A stretch of DNA of 64,000 nt from Streptomyces sedi (GCF_006335015.1 NZ_VDGT01000006.1:245524-309523); one strand, 5' to 3'; shown: positions 25,862 to 34,449, numbered from the stretch's first letter. The notes: generated from the letters alone by a model not told the origin. Numbers and translations: made by a program.

Positions 25862-26854
25862 TCAGCCGCCCGGCAGGGCGTACGGGTCGCCCCACGCCGT
25901 GTCGCGGGCCAGCCGATAGGCCCCCGCGCCGTGCCGCTTGGTGACGGTGCGGGCCTCCGTCGTGCCGTCCGGGAGGCACAGGTCGAGCAGCACCTGCCCC
26001 TTCCGCTGCCGCGGCCGGCGAATCACTCGGGGCTCTCCCCCGCCGACCGCCGGCGGGTCGCTGAAGGCCACGACATAGGAGAACTTCTCGTCCTCGTAGG
26101 GGAGTTCGCCCCCCTTGACCCGCCGGTGCAGCGCGGAACGGTTGACCCGGGTCCCGAAGTGGCACCAGTCCTCGCCGACGGTCAACGGGCAGCTCGCGCC
26201 GTGCGGGCACGGCGCGAGCACCGTGAGGCCTGCCGCCAGCAGCTGGTCCCTGGCGGCGCGCACCCGCAGATAGCCGTCCGGGGTGCCGGGCTCCACCAGC
26301 ACGACGGCCCGCCCGGCCGCGGCCACCGCCGCGACGGTGGCCTCCCGTTGGGCCTCGGGCAGCTCGCCCAGCACATAGGAGACGGTGACCAGTTCGGCCG
26401 TGGGCAGCTCGGCGCCGATGGCGTGCCGGCGCCACTCGGCGGCACGCACCGCGGCCGGCGCGGCCGGCGCGCCGGCCAGCTCGCGGCCGAGGTCGAGCGC
26501 GGGGCCCGCCCGGTCGAGGACGAGGGTCGGGCGTTCCGTCGGCCAGACCCTTGTGGCGGCCCAGGTCGCGGCGCCGGTCCCGCCCCCCAGGTCGAGGTGG
26601 CTGGCCGGGGTCCAGTCGGGAAGCCTGGCCGCGAAGGCGGCCAGCGCGGCCGAGACCGCCTCGAAGGTGGCCGGCATCCGGTAGGCGGCGTAGGCGACGG
26701 CGTCGGACCGGTCGCGCAGCTCGGGCGCCGGGCCAGGGGTGGTGCCCCGGTACCCGGCCATCAGCCGCTCGACGGCGCCCGCCGCGCCGCGCGGCGGCAG
26801 CCCGGCGAGCAGCCCTTCGAGCGAGGCCCGCAGTTGGTCGGAGGTGCTGGTCAC
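25862..26854 (-). CDS. Rsm22-family methyltransferase-like ribosome assembly protein
   Basis: A 330-residue protein of the Rsm22/METTL17 family. The SAM-binding motif is ASHLDLGGGTGAATWAA, followed by VSYVLGELP and VLVEPGTPDGYL. The C-terminal part has the family's cysteines, LAPCPHGASCPLTVGEDWC (Cys216, 222, 231) and LLDLCLP (Cys293), which in the mitochondrial member hold an iron-sulfur cluster, plus NRSALHRRVK and PYEDEKFSYV. The family works in maturation of the small ribosomal subunit; catalytic activity is doubtful. The GTG at 26854 overlaps the stop of the upstream efflux gene as GTGA, so it is translated with it, although the two functions are unrelated. Confidence 0.88.
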   Translation of the reverse strand: MTSTSDQLRASLEGLLAGLPPRGAAGAVERLMAGYRGTTPGPAPELRDRSDAVAYAAYRMPATFEAVSAALAAFAARLPDWTPASHLDLGGGTGAATWAATRVWPTERPTLVLDRAGPALDLGRELAGAPAAPAAVRAAEWRRHAIGAELPTAELVTVSYVLGELPEAQREATVAAVAAAGRAVVLVEPGTPDGYLRVRAARDQLLAAGLTVLAPCPHGASCPLTVGEDWCHFGTRVNRSALHRRVKGGELPYEDEKFSYVVAFSDPPAVGGGEPRVIRRPRQRKGQVLLDLCLPDGTTEARTVTKRHGAGAYRLARDTAWGDPYALPGG

Positions 26855-28212
26855 CCGGGAAGTGTAGGCCGGGCGGCGGACCGCTTCGGCCGGCACATCG
26901 TGAAGTAGCACAGCGCCCCGGCGAGCACCGCGACCAGCTGGACGACGGCCATCGGCACGGCGGTGTGCTCCCCGGCGACGCCCACCAGCGGGGAGGCGAC
27001 CGCGCCGATGAAGAACTGGAACGCGCCCAGCAGCGCGGAGGCCGCGCCCGCCGCGTGCGGCGCCCGGTCCAAGCCCTCGGAGTTGGCGTTGGGCAGCACC
27101 AGCGGCATGGAGCCCATCAGGAAGAAGAGCCCGACGGAGATCGCCAGCAGGTTGGCCTCGCCGAAGACGCCGGTGGTCATCACCAGCAGCGCGACGGCGG
27201 AGAGGGTGATCATGCCGAGCCCGATCGACATGGTGCGGTGCACCGGGACGCGGCCGACCAGGATCTTTCCGTTGACCTGGCTCATCAGCACCAGGGCGAT
27301 GGAGTTGGCCATGAAGACCATGCTGTAGGTCTGCGGCGAGGCCCCGTAGATCTCCTGCACCACGAACGGCGAGGCCGCGACGTAGGCGAAGAGCGCGGCG
27401 AAGACCAGGCTGCCGACCAGCAGATGGCCGGTGAAGACGCGGTCCTTGAAGAGCCCTCCCATGGCGCGCAGCGCGGCCGGCACGCCGCCGCTCTGCCGGC
27501 GCTCGGGCGGCAGGGTCTCGGGCAGCCAGCGGATGACCACGAAGATCAGCACCACGCCGGTGCCGGCAAGCACCAGGAAGATGCCGCGCCAGTCCGTGAC
27601 CCGCATCAACTGGCCGCCGAAGACCGGCGCGAGGATCGGCGCCACGCCGGAGACCAGCATCAGGGTCGAGAAGAACCGCGCCATCGCGACGCCGGAGTAG
27701 AGGTCGCGGACGATGGCCCGCGCGATCACGACGCCGGCCGAGCCGGCCAGCCCCTGCACGAACCGGCAGCCCGTCAGGATCTCGACCGTCGGCGCGAACG
27801 CGCAGGCGACGGAGGCGACCACGTAGCAGGCCATGCCGGCGATCAGCGGCCAACGGCGGCCGAGCTGGTCGCTCATGGGTCCCACGATGAGCTGCCCGAG
27901 GCCGAGGCCCAGCAGGCAGGCGGTGAGCGTGAGCTGGATGGTGGCGGCGCCGGTGCCCAGCGAGTCGGCGACCTCGGGGAGCGCCGGCAGGTACATGTCG
28001 ATGGAGAGCGGCGGCAGAGCCGAGAGGCTGCCCAGGATCAGGACGATCAGCAGCCCCGCCTTGCGGCGCTTGCTGAGCTGCGGGGTGGGGAGCGGAGTAT
28101 GGAGGGCGGCGGTGGATATCCCGGGGGGGGCTCCGGTGGATATCTCGGTGGCGTTGGGGGGACGAACGTCGGAACCTGATACGGCCGTTGGGCTCTGGCC
28201 GAGCTGAGTCAT
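26851..28212 (-). CDS. Bcr/CflA-family MFS drug efflux transporter
   Basis: A 453-residue transporter with twelve helices and DHA1/Bcr-CflA motifs: SIDMYLPALPEVADSLG in helix 1, GPMSDQLGRRWPLIAG (motif A), CRFVQGLAGSAGVVIARAIV (motif C-like) and the end helices. Members expel drugs such as bicyclomycin and chloramphenicol, or sulfonamides and dipeptides, with proton exchange. The N-terminal 48 residues are a disordered Pro/Thr extension. GGAGAGG lies just before the ATG. It overlaps the methyltransferase gene by four bases. Confidence 0.9.
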   Translation of the reverse strand: MTQLGQSPTAVSGSDVRPPNATEISTGAPPGISTAALHTPLPTPQLSKRRKAGLLIVLILGSLSALPPLSIDMYLPALPEVADSLGTGAATIQLTLTACLLGLGLGQLIVGPMSDQLGRRWPLIAGMACYVVASVACAFAPTVEILTGCRFVQGLAGSAGVVIARAIVRDLYSGVAMARFFSTLMLVSGVAPILAPVFGGQLMRVTDWRGIFLVLAGTGVVLIFVVIRWLPETLPPERRQSGGVPAALRAMGGLFKDRVFTGHLLVGSLVFAALFAYVAASPFVVQEIYGASPQTYSMVFMANSIALVLMSQVNGKILVGRVPVHRTMSIGLGMITLSAVALLVMTTGVFGEANLLAISVGLFFLMGSMPLVLPNANSEGLDRAPHAAGAASALLGAFQFFIGAVASPLVGVAGEHTAVPMAVVQLVAVLAGALCYFTMCRPKRSAARPTLPG

Positions 28213-28991
28213 GCACCTCTCCGGGAATCGTTAGGACGACCCAATCATCCCACGATCTGCCTTCGCCGCCTTCGGATAACGGCCGGACGAATGACGCGTT
28301 CCCGGCGGACGAACGCCACCGGAACCGCGCGCGTCGCCCGCTCGTTTGCGCTGGCCAGCGCCGTCCTGACGCGCCGCCCCCGGCCGGGGGCCGCCTGCCG
28401 GCGGGGCGCCGGGAGGGCCCTGCGGGGCCCTCCGACCCGGAAGTGAAACGCGTCTCATCTCCGCCGGAACGACCACCCACCCACCCGGTGCACCGTCGCT
28501 GTCGTCCGCACCCCGCCACGAATGCACCTGGCCGACCACGCCAGCCCACACCAGGGGCGCGGGGAACTGCGCGAGCAACCCACCACCGGGCCGAGGACGA
28601 CAACCCACCCAGACCGGCAAGGTCAGTAGTCGACCAACCCCCGCCACCCATGCACCGCGCAGTTCCCCGCGCCCCCAAGCCCGCCGTCACCTGCCGAACG
28701 TGAACCCGCACCTGACCCACCACGCCCACCACAACCAGGGGCGCGGGGAACTGCGCGAGCAACCGACCACCGGGCCGCACCCGACAACCCACCTGAGCCA
28801 CGCACGTGAATAGTCGACCAACCCCCGCCACCCATGCACCGCGCAGTTCCCCGCGCCCCCAAGCCGCCCACCGCCGGTGAAGGGGCGCGGGGAACTGCGC
28901 GAGCAACCCACCACCGGGGCGCAGACGACAACCCACCCACCCACGAAGCTCCGTAGTCGACCAACCCCAACGCCCCGCGCGGGGACGGCGG
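28213..28991. repeat. Intergenic region with three composite palindromic repeat copies
   Basis: No gene is seen. From about 28500 the same stem-loop family as at 25383 recurs: an orphan right arm at 28554-28573; a pair 28656-28675 with 28738-28757 (63-base spacing); and a pair 28840-28859 with 28882-28901. The linker GTAGTCGACCAACCCC occurs at about 28627, 28810 (variant) and 28953. The block follows the stop of the phosphatase gene and precedes the efflux promoter region (28213-28500), so it may end phosphatase transcripts. Confidence 0.8.
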
Positions 28992-30614
28992 TCAGGCCCG
29001 CCGGAGGCCCGGCTCTCCCGCCGTCGTGGTGAACGTGGCGGCCGTCGTGACGCCCGCGTCGGGGGTCGTGACGCGGTCGACCACGCGGTACTCCGCGCGG
29101 GCCGCCGTCTCGTCCAGGGTCACCACCACATACCCCCGCCGCCCGTCGTAGAAGCGGAGATGCGGGTTGGCGCCGGTCAACGCCTCCCAGTTGGCCGGCC
29201 GTTCCGCCCCGTCCCCGCCGCTCGCGACCGAGCTGGTGACCAGCTCGACCCCGACCGTGCGGGAGTCCGGGTCGTCCCAGTCGGCCTTCAGGTCGAACGC
29301 GTAGTGCACGTGGACGTCCCCCGTGCACACCACCAGGTTCTCGACGCCCGCCTCCTCCGCCGACGCCAACAGCCGTTCCCGCGCCGCGGGGTAGCCGTCC
29401 CAGGAGTCCATCGACAGCGGCCACGGCCCGGTCACCCGGTCGCGGCGGCGGGCCACCGTCACCTGCTGCGGGACGACGTTCCACACCGCCTCCGACCCGC
29501 GCCAGCCGTCGGCCAGCCAGCGTTCCTGCTCCGCGCCGAGCAGCGTGCGCGCCGGGTCGGCGGCCTCCTCGCCCGGCAGCTGCCAGCCGTCGCCGTGCGC
29601 CTGGTCGTCGCGGTACTGCCGGGTGTCGAGGATGTCGAGCTGGGCCAGGCGCCCGTAGTGGAGCCGGCGGTGCAGCCGCAGGTCGGGGCCGTCGGGCAGC
29701 TGGGGGGTGCGCAGCGGCATGTTCTCCCAGTAGGCGCGGTAGGCGGCGGCCCTGCGCACCAGGAACTCCTCGACGGGGTCGTCCTGTTCGGAGACCGCGC
29801 CGGCGTAGTTGTTGTCCACCTCGTGGTCGTCCCAGGTGACGACGAACGGGTGCGCGGCGTGCGCGGCCTGGAGGTCGGGGTCGGAGTGGTAGAGCGCGTA
29901 ACGGGTGCGGTAGTCCTCCAGCGTGCGGGTCTCGCGGTTCAGGTGGGAGGGCACCGGGGTGCCGCGCACGCCGGCGGTGGCGTCGACCGCGTACTCGTAG
30001 AGGTAGTCGCCGAGGTGCAGCACCGCGTCCAGTTCCGGCTCGGCGGCCAGGTGCCGGTAGGCGGTGTAGAAGCCCTGGTCGTAACGCTGGCAGGAGACCA
30101 GTCCGAAGCGCACCGCGGCGGGCAGCGCGCCCGGCGCCGGCGCCGTCTTCGTGCGACCGGTGGCAGATGACCAGTCGCCGGTGGTAAAGCGGTAGTGGTA
30201 GGTGGTGGCGGGTTCGAGCCCGGCGACCTCGACGTGCACGCTGTGCGCGAACTCGGGGTGGGCCACCTCGGTGCCGGAGGCGACGGGCCGGGTGAAGTCG
30301 GCGTCGCGCGCGACCTCCCAGGCGACCTCGTAGGGCTCGGCCGGCAGCCCGCCGTCCAGCTCCAGGGGCAGCGGCGCCAGCCGCGTCCACAGCACGACGG
30401 AGTCGGGCAGCGGGTCGCCCGAGGCGACTCCGAGGGTGAACGGGTCGCTCTCCAGGGCCGATCCGTCGGCTGCGGGGGCGGCGTGGGCGGTGTTCGGCAG
30501 GTTCGCGGCGAACGCGATCGCGGCGGCGGCGCCGGTCACGGTGAGGAAGCGGCGGCGGTCGATCCGGCGGGCGGCGGTGCGGAGTTCGTCGGTGGGGGAC
30601 GGAAGCTGCGTCAT
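28992..30614 (-). CDS. phoD: Tat-exported alkaline phosphatase D (PhoD)
   Basis: A 540-residue secreted phosphatase/phosphodiesterase. The N-terminus has a Tat signal (RRIDRRRFLTVTGAAAAIAF) with cleavage near AHA. The mature protein has the PhoD N-terminal beta domain (VASGDPLPDSVVLWTRLAP), then the metal sites: FGLVSCQRYDQGFY, LHLGDYLYEYA, VTWDDHEVDNNYAG, LDTRQYRDD and VCTGDVHVHYAFD. It releases phosphate from phosphoesters, including teichoic acids, outside the cell with Ca2+ and Fe3+. The ATG at 30614 is preferred over GTG at 30620; neither has a strong ribosome site. A PhoP target would be expected, but only one PHO half-motif is visible. Confidence 0.93.
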   Translation of the reverse strand: MTQLPSPTDELRTAARRIDRRRFLTVTGAAAAIAFAANLPNTAHAAPAADGSALESDPFTLGVASGDPLPDSVVLWTRLAPLPLELDGGLPAEPYEVAWEVARDADFTRPVASGTEVAHPEFAHSVHVEVAGLEPATTYHYRFTTGDWSSATGRTKTAPAPGALPAAVRFGLVSCQRYDQGFYTAYRHLAAEPELDAVLHLGDYLYEYAVDATAGVRGTPVPSHLNRETRTLEDYRTRYALYHSDPDLQAAHAAHPFVVTWDDHEVDNNYAGAVSEQDDPVEEFLVRRAAAYRAYWENMPLRTPQLPDGPDLRLHRRLHYGRLAQLDILDTRQYRDDQAHGDGWQLPGEEAADPARTLLGAEQERWLADGWRGSEAVWNVVPQQVTVARRRDRVTGPWPLSMDSWDGYPAARERLLASAEEAGVENLVVCTGDVHVHYAFDLKADWDDPDSRTVGVELVTSSVASGGDGAERPANWEALTGANPHLRFYDGRRGYVVVTLDETAARAEYRVVDRVTTPDAGVTTAATFTTTAGEPGLRRA

Positions 30615-30803
30615 GTACACGAGTGCAGCCAGCGCGGCCTACGGGCGGCTGACCCCGCCCTGGCGCCCGGCCGGCGATCCGATGGCCGCCATCGGGCCGG
30701 CGGGCGAAGCGCGGGCCACGCGCGAACTCCGCCCCGTTAAGCCCGGGTTGCCCAAGCCTTCGCCCGCCGAAAGGGAACGGTCGGACCCGTTCGCCATACG
30801 AGC

Positions 30804-30824
30804 ACCGTTCGGTCGGTGAACGGT
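30804..30824. promoter_or_regulatory. 7-bp inverted repeat between phosphatase and Asp23 genes
   Basis: ACCGTTC at 30804-30810 and GAACGGT at 30818-30824 form a perfect inverted repeat with a seven-base centre, 190 bases upstream of phoD and just after the end of the Asp23-like operon. It could be an operator or a weak terminator. Confidence 0.35.
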
Positions 30825-30858
30825 CGAAGCGGTCGGCAAACCCGCCGCCCGGCGAAGC

Positions 30859-31185
30859 TCAGGTGATGCTCGTGACGGTCACGGTGACGCCCAGCGGTCC
30901 GGCGGGTGTCCCGGGCGCCGCCTCGGCCACCGCGCCGCGCACCGCGCGCCGCACCGCGCGGGTCACGTCGACCGCCCGGTGGCCCCGCACGACGCCCACC
31001 GACACCTCCACGCGCCACCCGCCGCCCGGCAGCGGATCGACGCGCACCCCGCCGGCGCCCCGCCCGCCCGGGCGCCCGCGCAGCAGCCCGGCGATGCCGG
31101 ACGCGGGGAAGGCCACGCCCTCCACGCCGCGCACCGCGAGGCCGACCGCCTCCCGCACGCGGTCCCGGACACCGTTCCCGTTCAC
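30859..31185 (-). CDS. Small Asp23/Gls24-like protein
   Basis: A 108-residue protein with the second half of the Asp23 fold visible: VRDRVREAVGLAVRGVEGVA, GGWRVEVSVGVVRGHRAVDV and TRAVRRAVRGAVAEAA ending in a beta strand, VTVTVTSI. Asp23 family proteins are abundant envelope-stress proteins lying under the membrane. The GTG at 31185 follows GAGAGG and overlaps the upstream stop as GTGA, so it is translated with the zinc-finger gene before it. It probably heterodimerises with that protein. Confidence 0.75.
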   Translation of the reverse strand: MNGNGVRDRVREAVGLAVRGVEGVAFPASGIAGLLRGRPGGRGAGGVRVDPLPGGGWRVEVSVGVVRGHRAVDVTRAVRRAVRGAVAEAAPGTPAGPLGVTVTVTSIT

Positions 31186-31847
31186 CGCGCCCGCCTCTCG
31201 CCACCCGGGAGGGTGTCCGTCAGGTCCAGCACATGCACGTCCACCGTCCGCACCTCCAGGCCCAGTTCCTCGTCGGCGGCCACCGCCAGCCGCGCCCGCA
31301 CCGCCTCGGCCAGCTCGGGCACCGTCCACCGCAGCCCGGCCACCATCTCGATCCGCACCGCGACCGGCCCGCGCGGCGGGCCCTGGCCGGAGGAGTGCGC
31401 GCCCAGCGGCGCGATCCGGCAGCTGCCGACCCGCACCCCGCCCAGCTCCTCCACCGCGTCCCTGAAGACCCGTGCCACCGCGGCCTCCACGATCCACGCG
31501 TCCTCGTTGGGCTCCCCCAGCGGCAGGGTGCGGCCGGGGCGCAGTTCGAGCCGGACGATCTCCATCACCCGGGTCGTCACGCGCGAGGCCAGGCCCTGGG
31601 GCGCCGGCGCGTGCTCCTCGGCGGCCCTGGTCGCGGCCACCACCTCGCCCAGCGCGCGCAGCTCGGCGAGCGCCGCCTGGCAGTACGCGCACTCCCGGGT
31701 GTGCGGGTCGGCGGCGGTCCTGCCCTCGTCCCACGCCTCCCACAGTTCGGCGAGCGGCCGGCCGCAGTCCAGGATCTCCTCGTCCGGGGCCCGCTCCACG
31801 TGCGGCTCCTCGCCGCTCCCGGAGGCGCCCGCTCCCTCTAGCGCCAT
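31182..31847 (-). CDS. Zinc anti-sigma-like domain fused to Asp23/Gls24 domain
   Basis: A 221-residue protein. Residues about 25-80 hold the ZAS pattern His-x3-Cys-x2-Cys (DPHTRECAYCQAALAEL) of zinc-binding anti-sigma factors. Residues about 90-215 are Asp23-like (GLASRVTTRVMEIVRLEL, EEHA region, VAVRIEMVAGLRWTVPELAE, VDVHVLDLTD). The ATG at 31847 lies inside the end of the sigma gene, a ten-base overlap. Anti-sigma genes normally follow their sigma in this way, so it likely holds the ECF sigma inactive until envelope stress, with the Asp23 part as sensor or anchor. The ZAS role is inferred from motif and position. No membrane helix is present. Confidence 0.8.
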   Translation of the reverse strand: MALEGAGASGSGEEPHVERAPDEEILDCGRPLAELWEAWDEGRTAADPHTRECAYCQAALAELRALGEVVAATRAAEEHAPAPQGLASRVTTRVMEIVRLELRPGRTLPLGEPNEDAWIVEAAVARVFRDAVEELGGVRVGSCRIAPLGAHSSGQGPPRGPVAVRIEMVAGLRWTVPELAEAVRARLAVAADEELGLEVRTVDVHVLDLTDTLPGGERRAR

Positions 31848-32440
31848 GCTTCCATCGCCTCCATCAGGTAACGCCTGGCTCGGAAGAGCCGACCCCGGAC
31901 GGCCTGCGGCGTGATGCCGACCGCCTGTGCGATCTCCTCGTAGCTCTGCCCGTGGAACTCCCGCAGCACCCAGCACGCCCGCTGCTCGGGCGAGAGCCCG
32001 CCGAGCGCGTCGCGCAGCGCGCGGACCGCCGCCCGGTTCTCCGCGGCGCGCGCCGGGGACGCCAGCGCCTCCGGCGCCTCCGGCTCGGCGACCGCCTCCA
32101 GCGGGTCGGTGGGGCGGCCGGCGCGGAGCAGATTCAGACAGCGGTTGGTCACGATCCGGTACATCCAGCTGCGGAACGCCGCGTCCCCGCGGAACTCCGG
32201 CAGCCGCCGCCAGGCGCTGACGAACGCGTCCTGCACGGCGTCCTCCGCGTCCGCCGAGGCGCCCACCCCCGCGCGCCCGCCGAGCAACTGCCCGGCCAGC
32301 CGCAGCAGCACGGGCCCGTGCCGGTGCACCAGCGCCTCGAAGGCGGCCTCGTCGCCCTCGCGGGCACGGGCCGTCAGCAGGGCGTCGTCGCCCCCGCTGT
32401 CGTTACCGGTCTCCGCCCCGGCATCGGCGTCGATCGCCAC
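31838..32440 (-). CDS. ECF RNA polymerase sigma factor
   Basis: A 200-residue sigma-70 factor with region 2 (DAVQDAFVSAWRRLPEFRG, FRSWMYRIVTNRCLNLLR) and region 4 (LSPEQRACWVLREFHGQS, YEEIAQAVGITPQAVRGRLF). Region 3 is absent, as in ECF sigmas. The GTG at 32440 has GAGGAG seven bases before. The next two genes overlap it in order: zinc anti-sigma/Asp23 fusion and small Asp23 protein. The divergent Asp23 gene at 32634 is a likely target, so this is a compact envelope-stress regulon. Confidence 0.92.
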   Translation of the reverse strand: MAIDADAGAETGNDSGGDDALLTARAREGDEAAFEALVHRHGPVLLRLAGQLLGGRAGVGASADAEDAVQDAFVSAWRRLPEFRGDAAFRSWMYRIVTNRCLNLLRAGRPTDPLEAVAEPEAPEALASPARAAENRAAVRALRDALGGLSPEQRACWVLREFHGQSYEEIAQAVGITPQAVRGRLFRARRYLMEAMEAWR

Positions 32441-32547
32441 CCCTCGCTCCTCACTGGACTACTCGCGCCACCGTTCCCACCCCTGCTCTACCCGAGGCAC
32501 CCGGGGGCGCGCCATGGCCGAAACACGACCGTCTCAAAAAACGTGCG

Positions 32548-32575
32548 TGACGTTTCCCGAACCACCGTGTCCTAC
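32548..32575 (+). promoter_or_regulatory. Candidate ECF-type promoter upstream of Asp23 gene
   Basis: TGACGTTTC at 32548-32556 and CGTGTCCTAC at 32566-32575 could be -35 and -10 elements of an ECF sigma, about 60 bases before the Asp23 ATG. The call rests on position beside the sigma gene and the non-housekeeping look of the elements. Confidence 0.3.
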
Positions 32576-32633
32576 CAGATGTGAGCGCGACCGGGCTTCC
32601 GGTCGCGGCCCGACCGACGAAAGGCAGGCAGCC

Positions 32634-33170
32634 ATGGCAACCAAGACAGCCTCGCACAGTGCCGCTGACAGCGCCCAGGACCAGACCGCCGCCGGGGACG
32701 AGCGGCTGCCGCGCCAGACGGCGGCGGCCGGGCGGGACGCGAACACCACGGTGAGCGAGGGCACCTCCGGCACGCAGGAGCCGGCGGCGACCCGCGGGCG
32801 CACCTCGATCGCCGGCGGCGTCGTGGAGAAGATCGCCGGAATGGCGGCCCGCGAGGTCCCCGGCGTGCACGCCCTCGGCGGCACCCTCTCCCGCACCCTG
32901 GGCGCCGTCCGCGACCGCGTCCCCGGCGGCAGGACCCAGGTCTCGCGCGGCGTCAAGGTGGAGGTCGGCCAGCGGCAGACCGCCATCGAGCTGGACGTGA
33001 TGGTCGAGTACGGCGTGCCGATCAGCGACCTGGCGCGCGAGGTGCGGGAGAACGTGATCTCCGCCGTGGAGCGGATGACCGGCCTTGAGGTGATCGAGGT
33101 CAACGTCTCGATCGTCGATGTGCGCCTCCCCGACGAGGAGCTGGAGGACGACGAGCCGCGCGTGCAGTGA
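32634..33170 (+). CDS. Asp23/Gls24 family envelope stress response protein
   Basis: A 178-residue protein. The first 55 residues are polar and disordered. The Asp23 domain follows: TSIAGGVVEKIAGMAAREVP, VKVEVGQRQTAIELDVMVEY, ISDLAREVRENVISAVERM and GLEVIEVNVSIVDVRLPDEE. In Gram-positives, Asp23 forms a membrane-proximal layer that protects the cell wall. An AAGGCAGG site lies before the ATG at 32634. It is divergent from the ECF sigma operon and leads a set with a small membrane protein and BrkB. Confidence 0.92.
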   Translation: MATKTASHSAADSAQDQTAAGDERLPRQTAAAGRDANTTVSEGTSGTQEPAATRGRTSIAGGVVEKIAGMAAREVPGVHALGGTLSRTLGAVRDRVPGGRTQVSRGVKVEVGQRQTAIELDVMVEYGVPISDLAREVRENVISAVERMTGLEVIEVNVSIVDVRLPDEELEDDEPRVQ

Positions 33171-33253
33171 CGCGTCGCGTACGGTGACGACGCGCACCGT
33201 GACGGTGCGCCGGCGGCTTGCGGAAACGGACGGAACGGAACGGGAGCGGCGGA

Positions 33254-33421
33254 ATGCGTGGTGAGGAAGGGCACGGCGGTGCCGCGCGCCGGGGGGCCGG
33301 TGCGCGGCGGGGGCGGCCCGTTCAGGGACACTGGTCCCAGCGGCGCCTGCCGGCGCTGACCGCGGTCTGTGCCGGGCTGGCCGTGTGGCTGGCCCAGGTG
33401 GTGGAGGCGGCGAGCAGGTGA
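33254..33421 (+). CDS. Small single-helix membrane protein
   Basis: A 55-residue protein with a basic Gly/Arg-rich N-terminus and one hydrophobic helix near the C-terminus (LPALTAVCAGLAVWLAQVVE). Small membrane proteins are often encoded beside Asp23 genes, where one can anchor Asp23 to the membrane. Support: GGGAG seven bases before the ATG, and a GTGA overlap between its stop and the BrkB start. It could still be chance, as it is short. Confidence 0.5.
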   Translation: MRGEEGHGGAARRGAGARRGRPVQGHWSQRRLPALTAVCAGLAVWLAQVVEAASR

Positions 33422-34449
33422 GTCGGGCCGAGGACGGGCGGACGCGCGACGGCGAGGGCCGCCGCTGGTGGGTGGCGTTCCGGCGCACACCGGTCTCGCT
33501 GTGGCGGGACGACATCGACCACTGGGCCGCCGCTCTCACCTACTACTCGGTGCTGGCGGTCTTCCCCACCCTCTTCGTCGCGCTGTCGCTGATCGGCATG
33601 GCCTACCCGGCCGCCGGGCCCGAGCTGATCGGCCACGTCTCGGCGCTGGTCCCCGCCAACTCGCGGCAGGACGTCTACACCGCCCTCACCGACGTCACCG
33701 AAGAGCGGGCCGGGGCATGGGTGTTGATCGTGGTCGGCGTGCTCAGCTCCATGCTGGCCTCGTACAACTACCTCAGCATCTTCCGCCGGGTGCTGCACGC
33801 GATGCACGGCGTCGCCGACCGCCGACCGCCGTGGCGGGCCATCCCCCGCACCATCCTCACCGCCCTCGGGCTGCTGGGGCTGCTGGTCGCCAGCGCGGCG
33901 GCGCTGATCCTCAGTGGCGAGGCGGTGCGGGCCATAGGGCGGGTGCTGGACCTCGGCGAGGGCGGCAGCACGGCGTGGACGGTCTTCAAGTGGCCGCTGC
34001 TCGTCGTACTGGTCGCCACGCTGGTCCTGGTCGTCTTCAGGACCGGCCCCGACGAGTCCCGCTCGCCGCAGCGGGCGCTGCCCGGCGGGGCGCTGGCGGT
34101 GCTGCTGTGGCTGGTCGCCTCGGCCGGCTTCGCCCTGTACGCCTCCCATGTCCCCACCTACAACCGGCTCTACGGCTCGCTGGCCGGGATCGTGGTCTTC
34201 CTGGTGTGGCTGTGGGTCTCCAATCTGGCGCTGCTGTCCGGCGCCCAGTTCAACGCCGAGCTGGCCAAGCTGAACCGCGGCGAGAGGGCAGCCGCCGCCG
34301 CGCCGCCCGTTCCCTCCCGGCCGCCGACGCCGCCGGCAGGGCCGTCGGCGTTAGCGCCGGCGCGACCCGCGGTGCCGCCGCGCCCCGCGTACGCTCCCCC
34401 GCCGCCGCACCCGCCGTCCCGCCGGGCCTCATCGGCCGGCGTCCGCTAG
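33418..34449 (+). CDS. YihY/BrkB-family inner membrane protein
   Basis: A 343-residue membrane protein with six helices. Family blocks are WRDDIDHWAAALTYYSVLAV, GVLSSMLASYNYLSIFRRVL, VPTYNRLYGSLAGIVVFLVW and ALLSGAQFNAELAKL. The function of YihY/BrkB proteins is unsettled; transport or cell-envelope roles are proposed. The C-terminal 50 residues are Pro/Ala-rich and contain a TTA codon (34351-34353, residue 312), so the full protein needs bldA tRNA in Streptomyces. The GTG at 33418 follows GGAGG and overlaps the small gene's stop. It overlaps the convergent reductase by 21 bases. Confidence 0.9.
   Translation: MSRAEDGRTRDGEGRRWWVAFRRTPVSLWRDDIDHWAAALTYYSVLAVFPTLFVALSLIGMAYPAAGPELIGHVSALVPANSRQDVYTALTDVTEERAGAWVLIVVGVLSSMLASYNYLSIFRRVLHAMHGVADRRPPWRAIPRTILTALGLLGLLVASAAALILSGEAVRAIGRVLDLGEGGSTAWTVFKWPLLVVLVATLVLVVFRTGPDESRSPQRALPGGALAVLLWLVASAGFALYASHVPTYNRLYGSLAGIVVFLVWLWVSNLALLSGAQFNAELAKLNRGERAAAAAPPVPSRPPTPPAGPSALAPARPAVPPRPAYAPPPPHPPSRRASSAGVR

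Noticed and set aside
25468..28901. Regularly spaced repeats that could suggest a CRISPR array
   Set aside because: The repeated element is itself a long palindrome with conserved linkers, few copies and no unique spacers or cas genes; it is a dispersed stem-loop family.
25862..28936. Apparent 1024-residue protein covering the repeats, efflux gene and methyltransferase
   Set aside because: Only its last 330 residues are a real protein; the rest is antisense or out-of-frame repeat sequence.
30770..30825. Possible PHO box upstream of phoD
   Set aside because: One GTTCACC unit is present on the minus strand, but no second unit follows at the required 11-base spacing.
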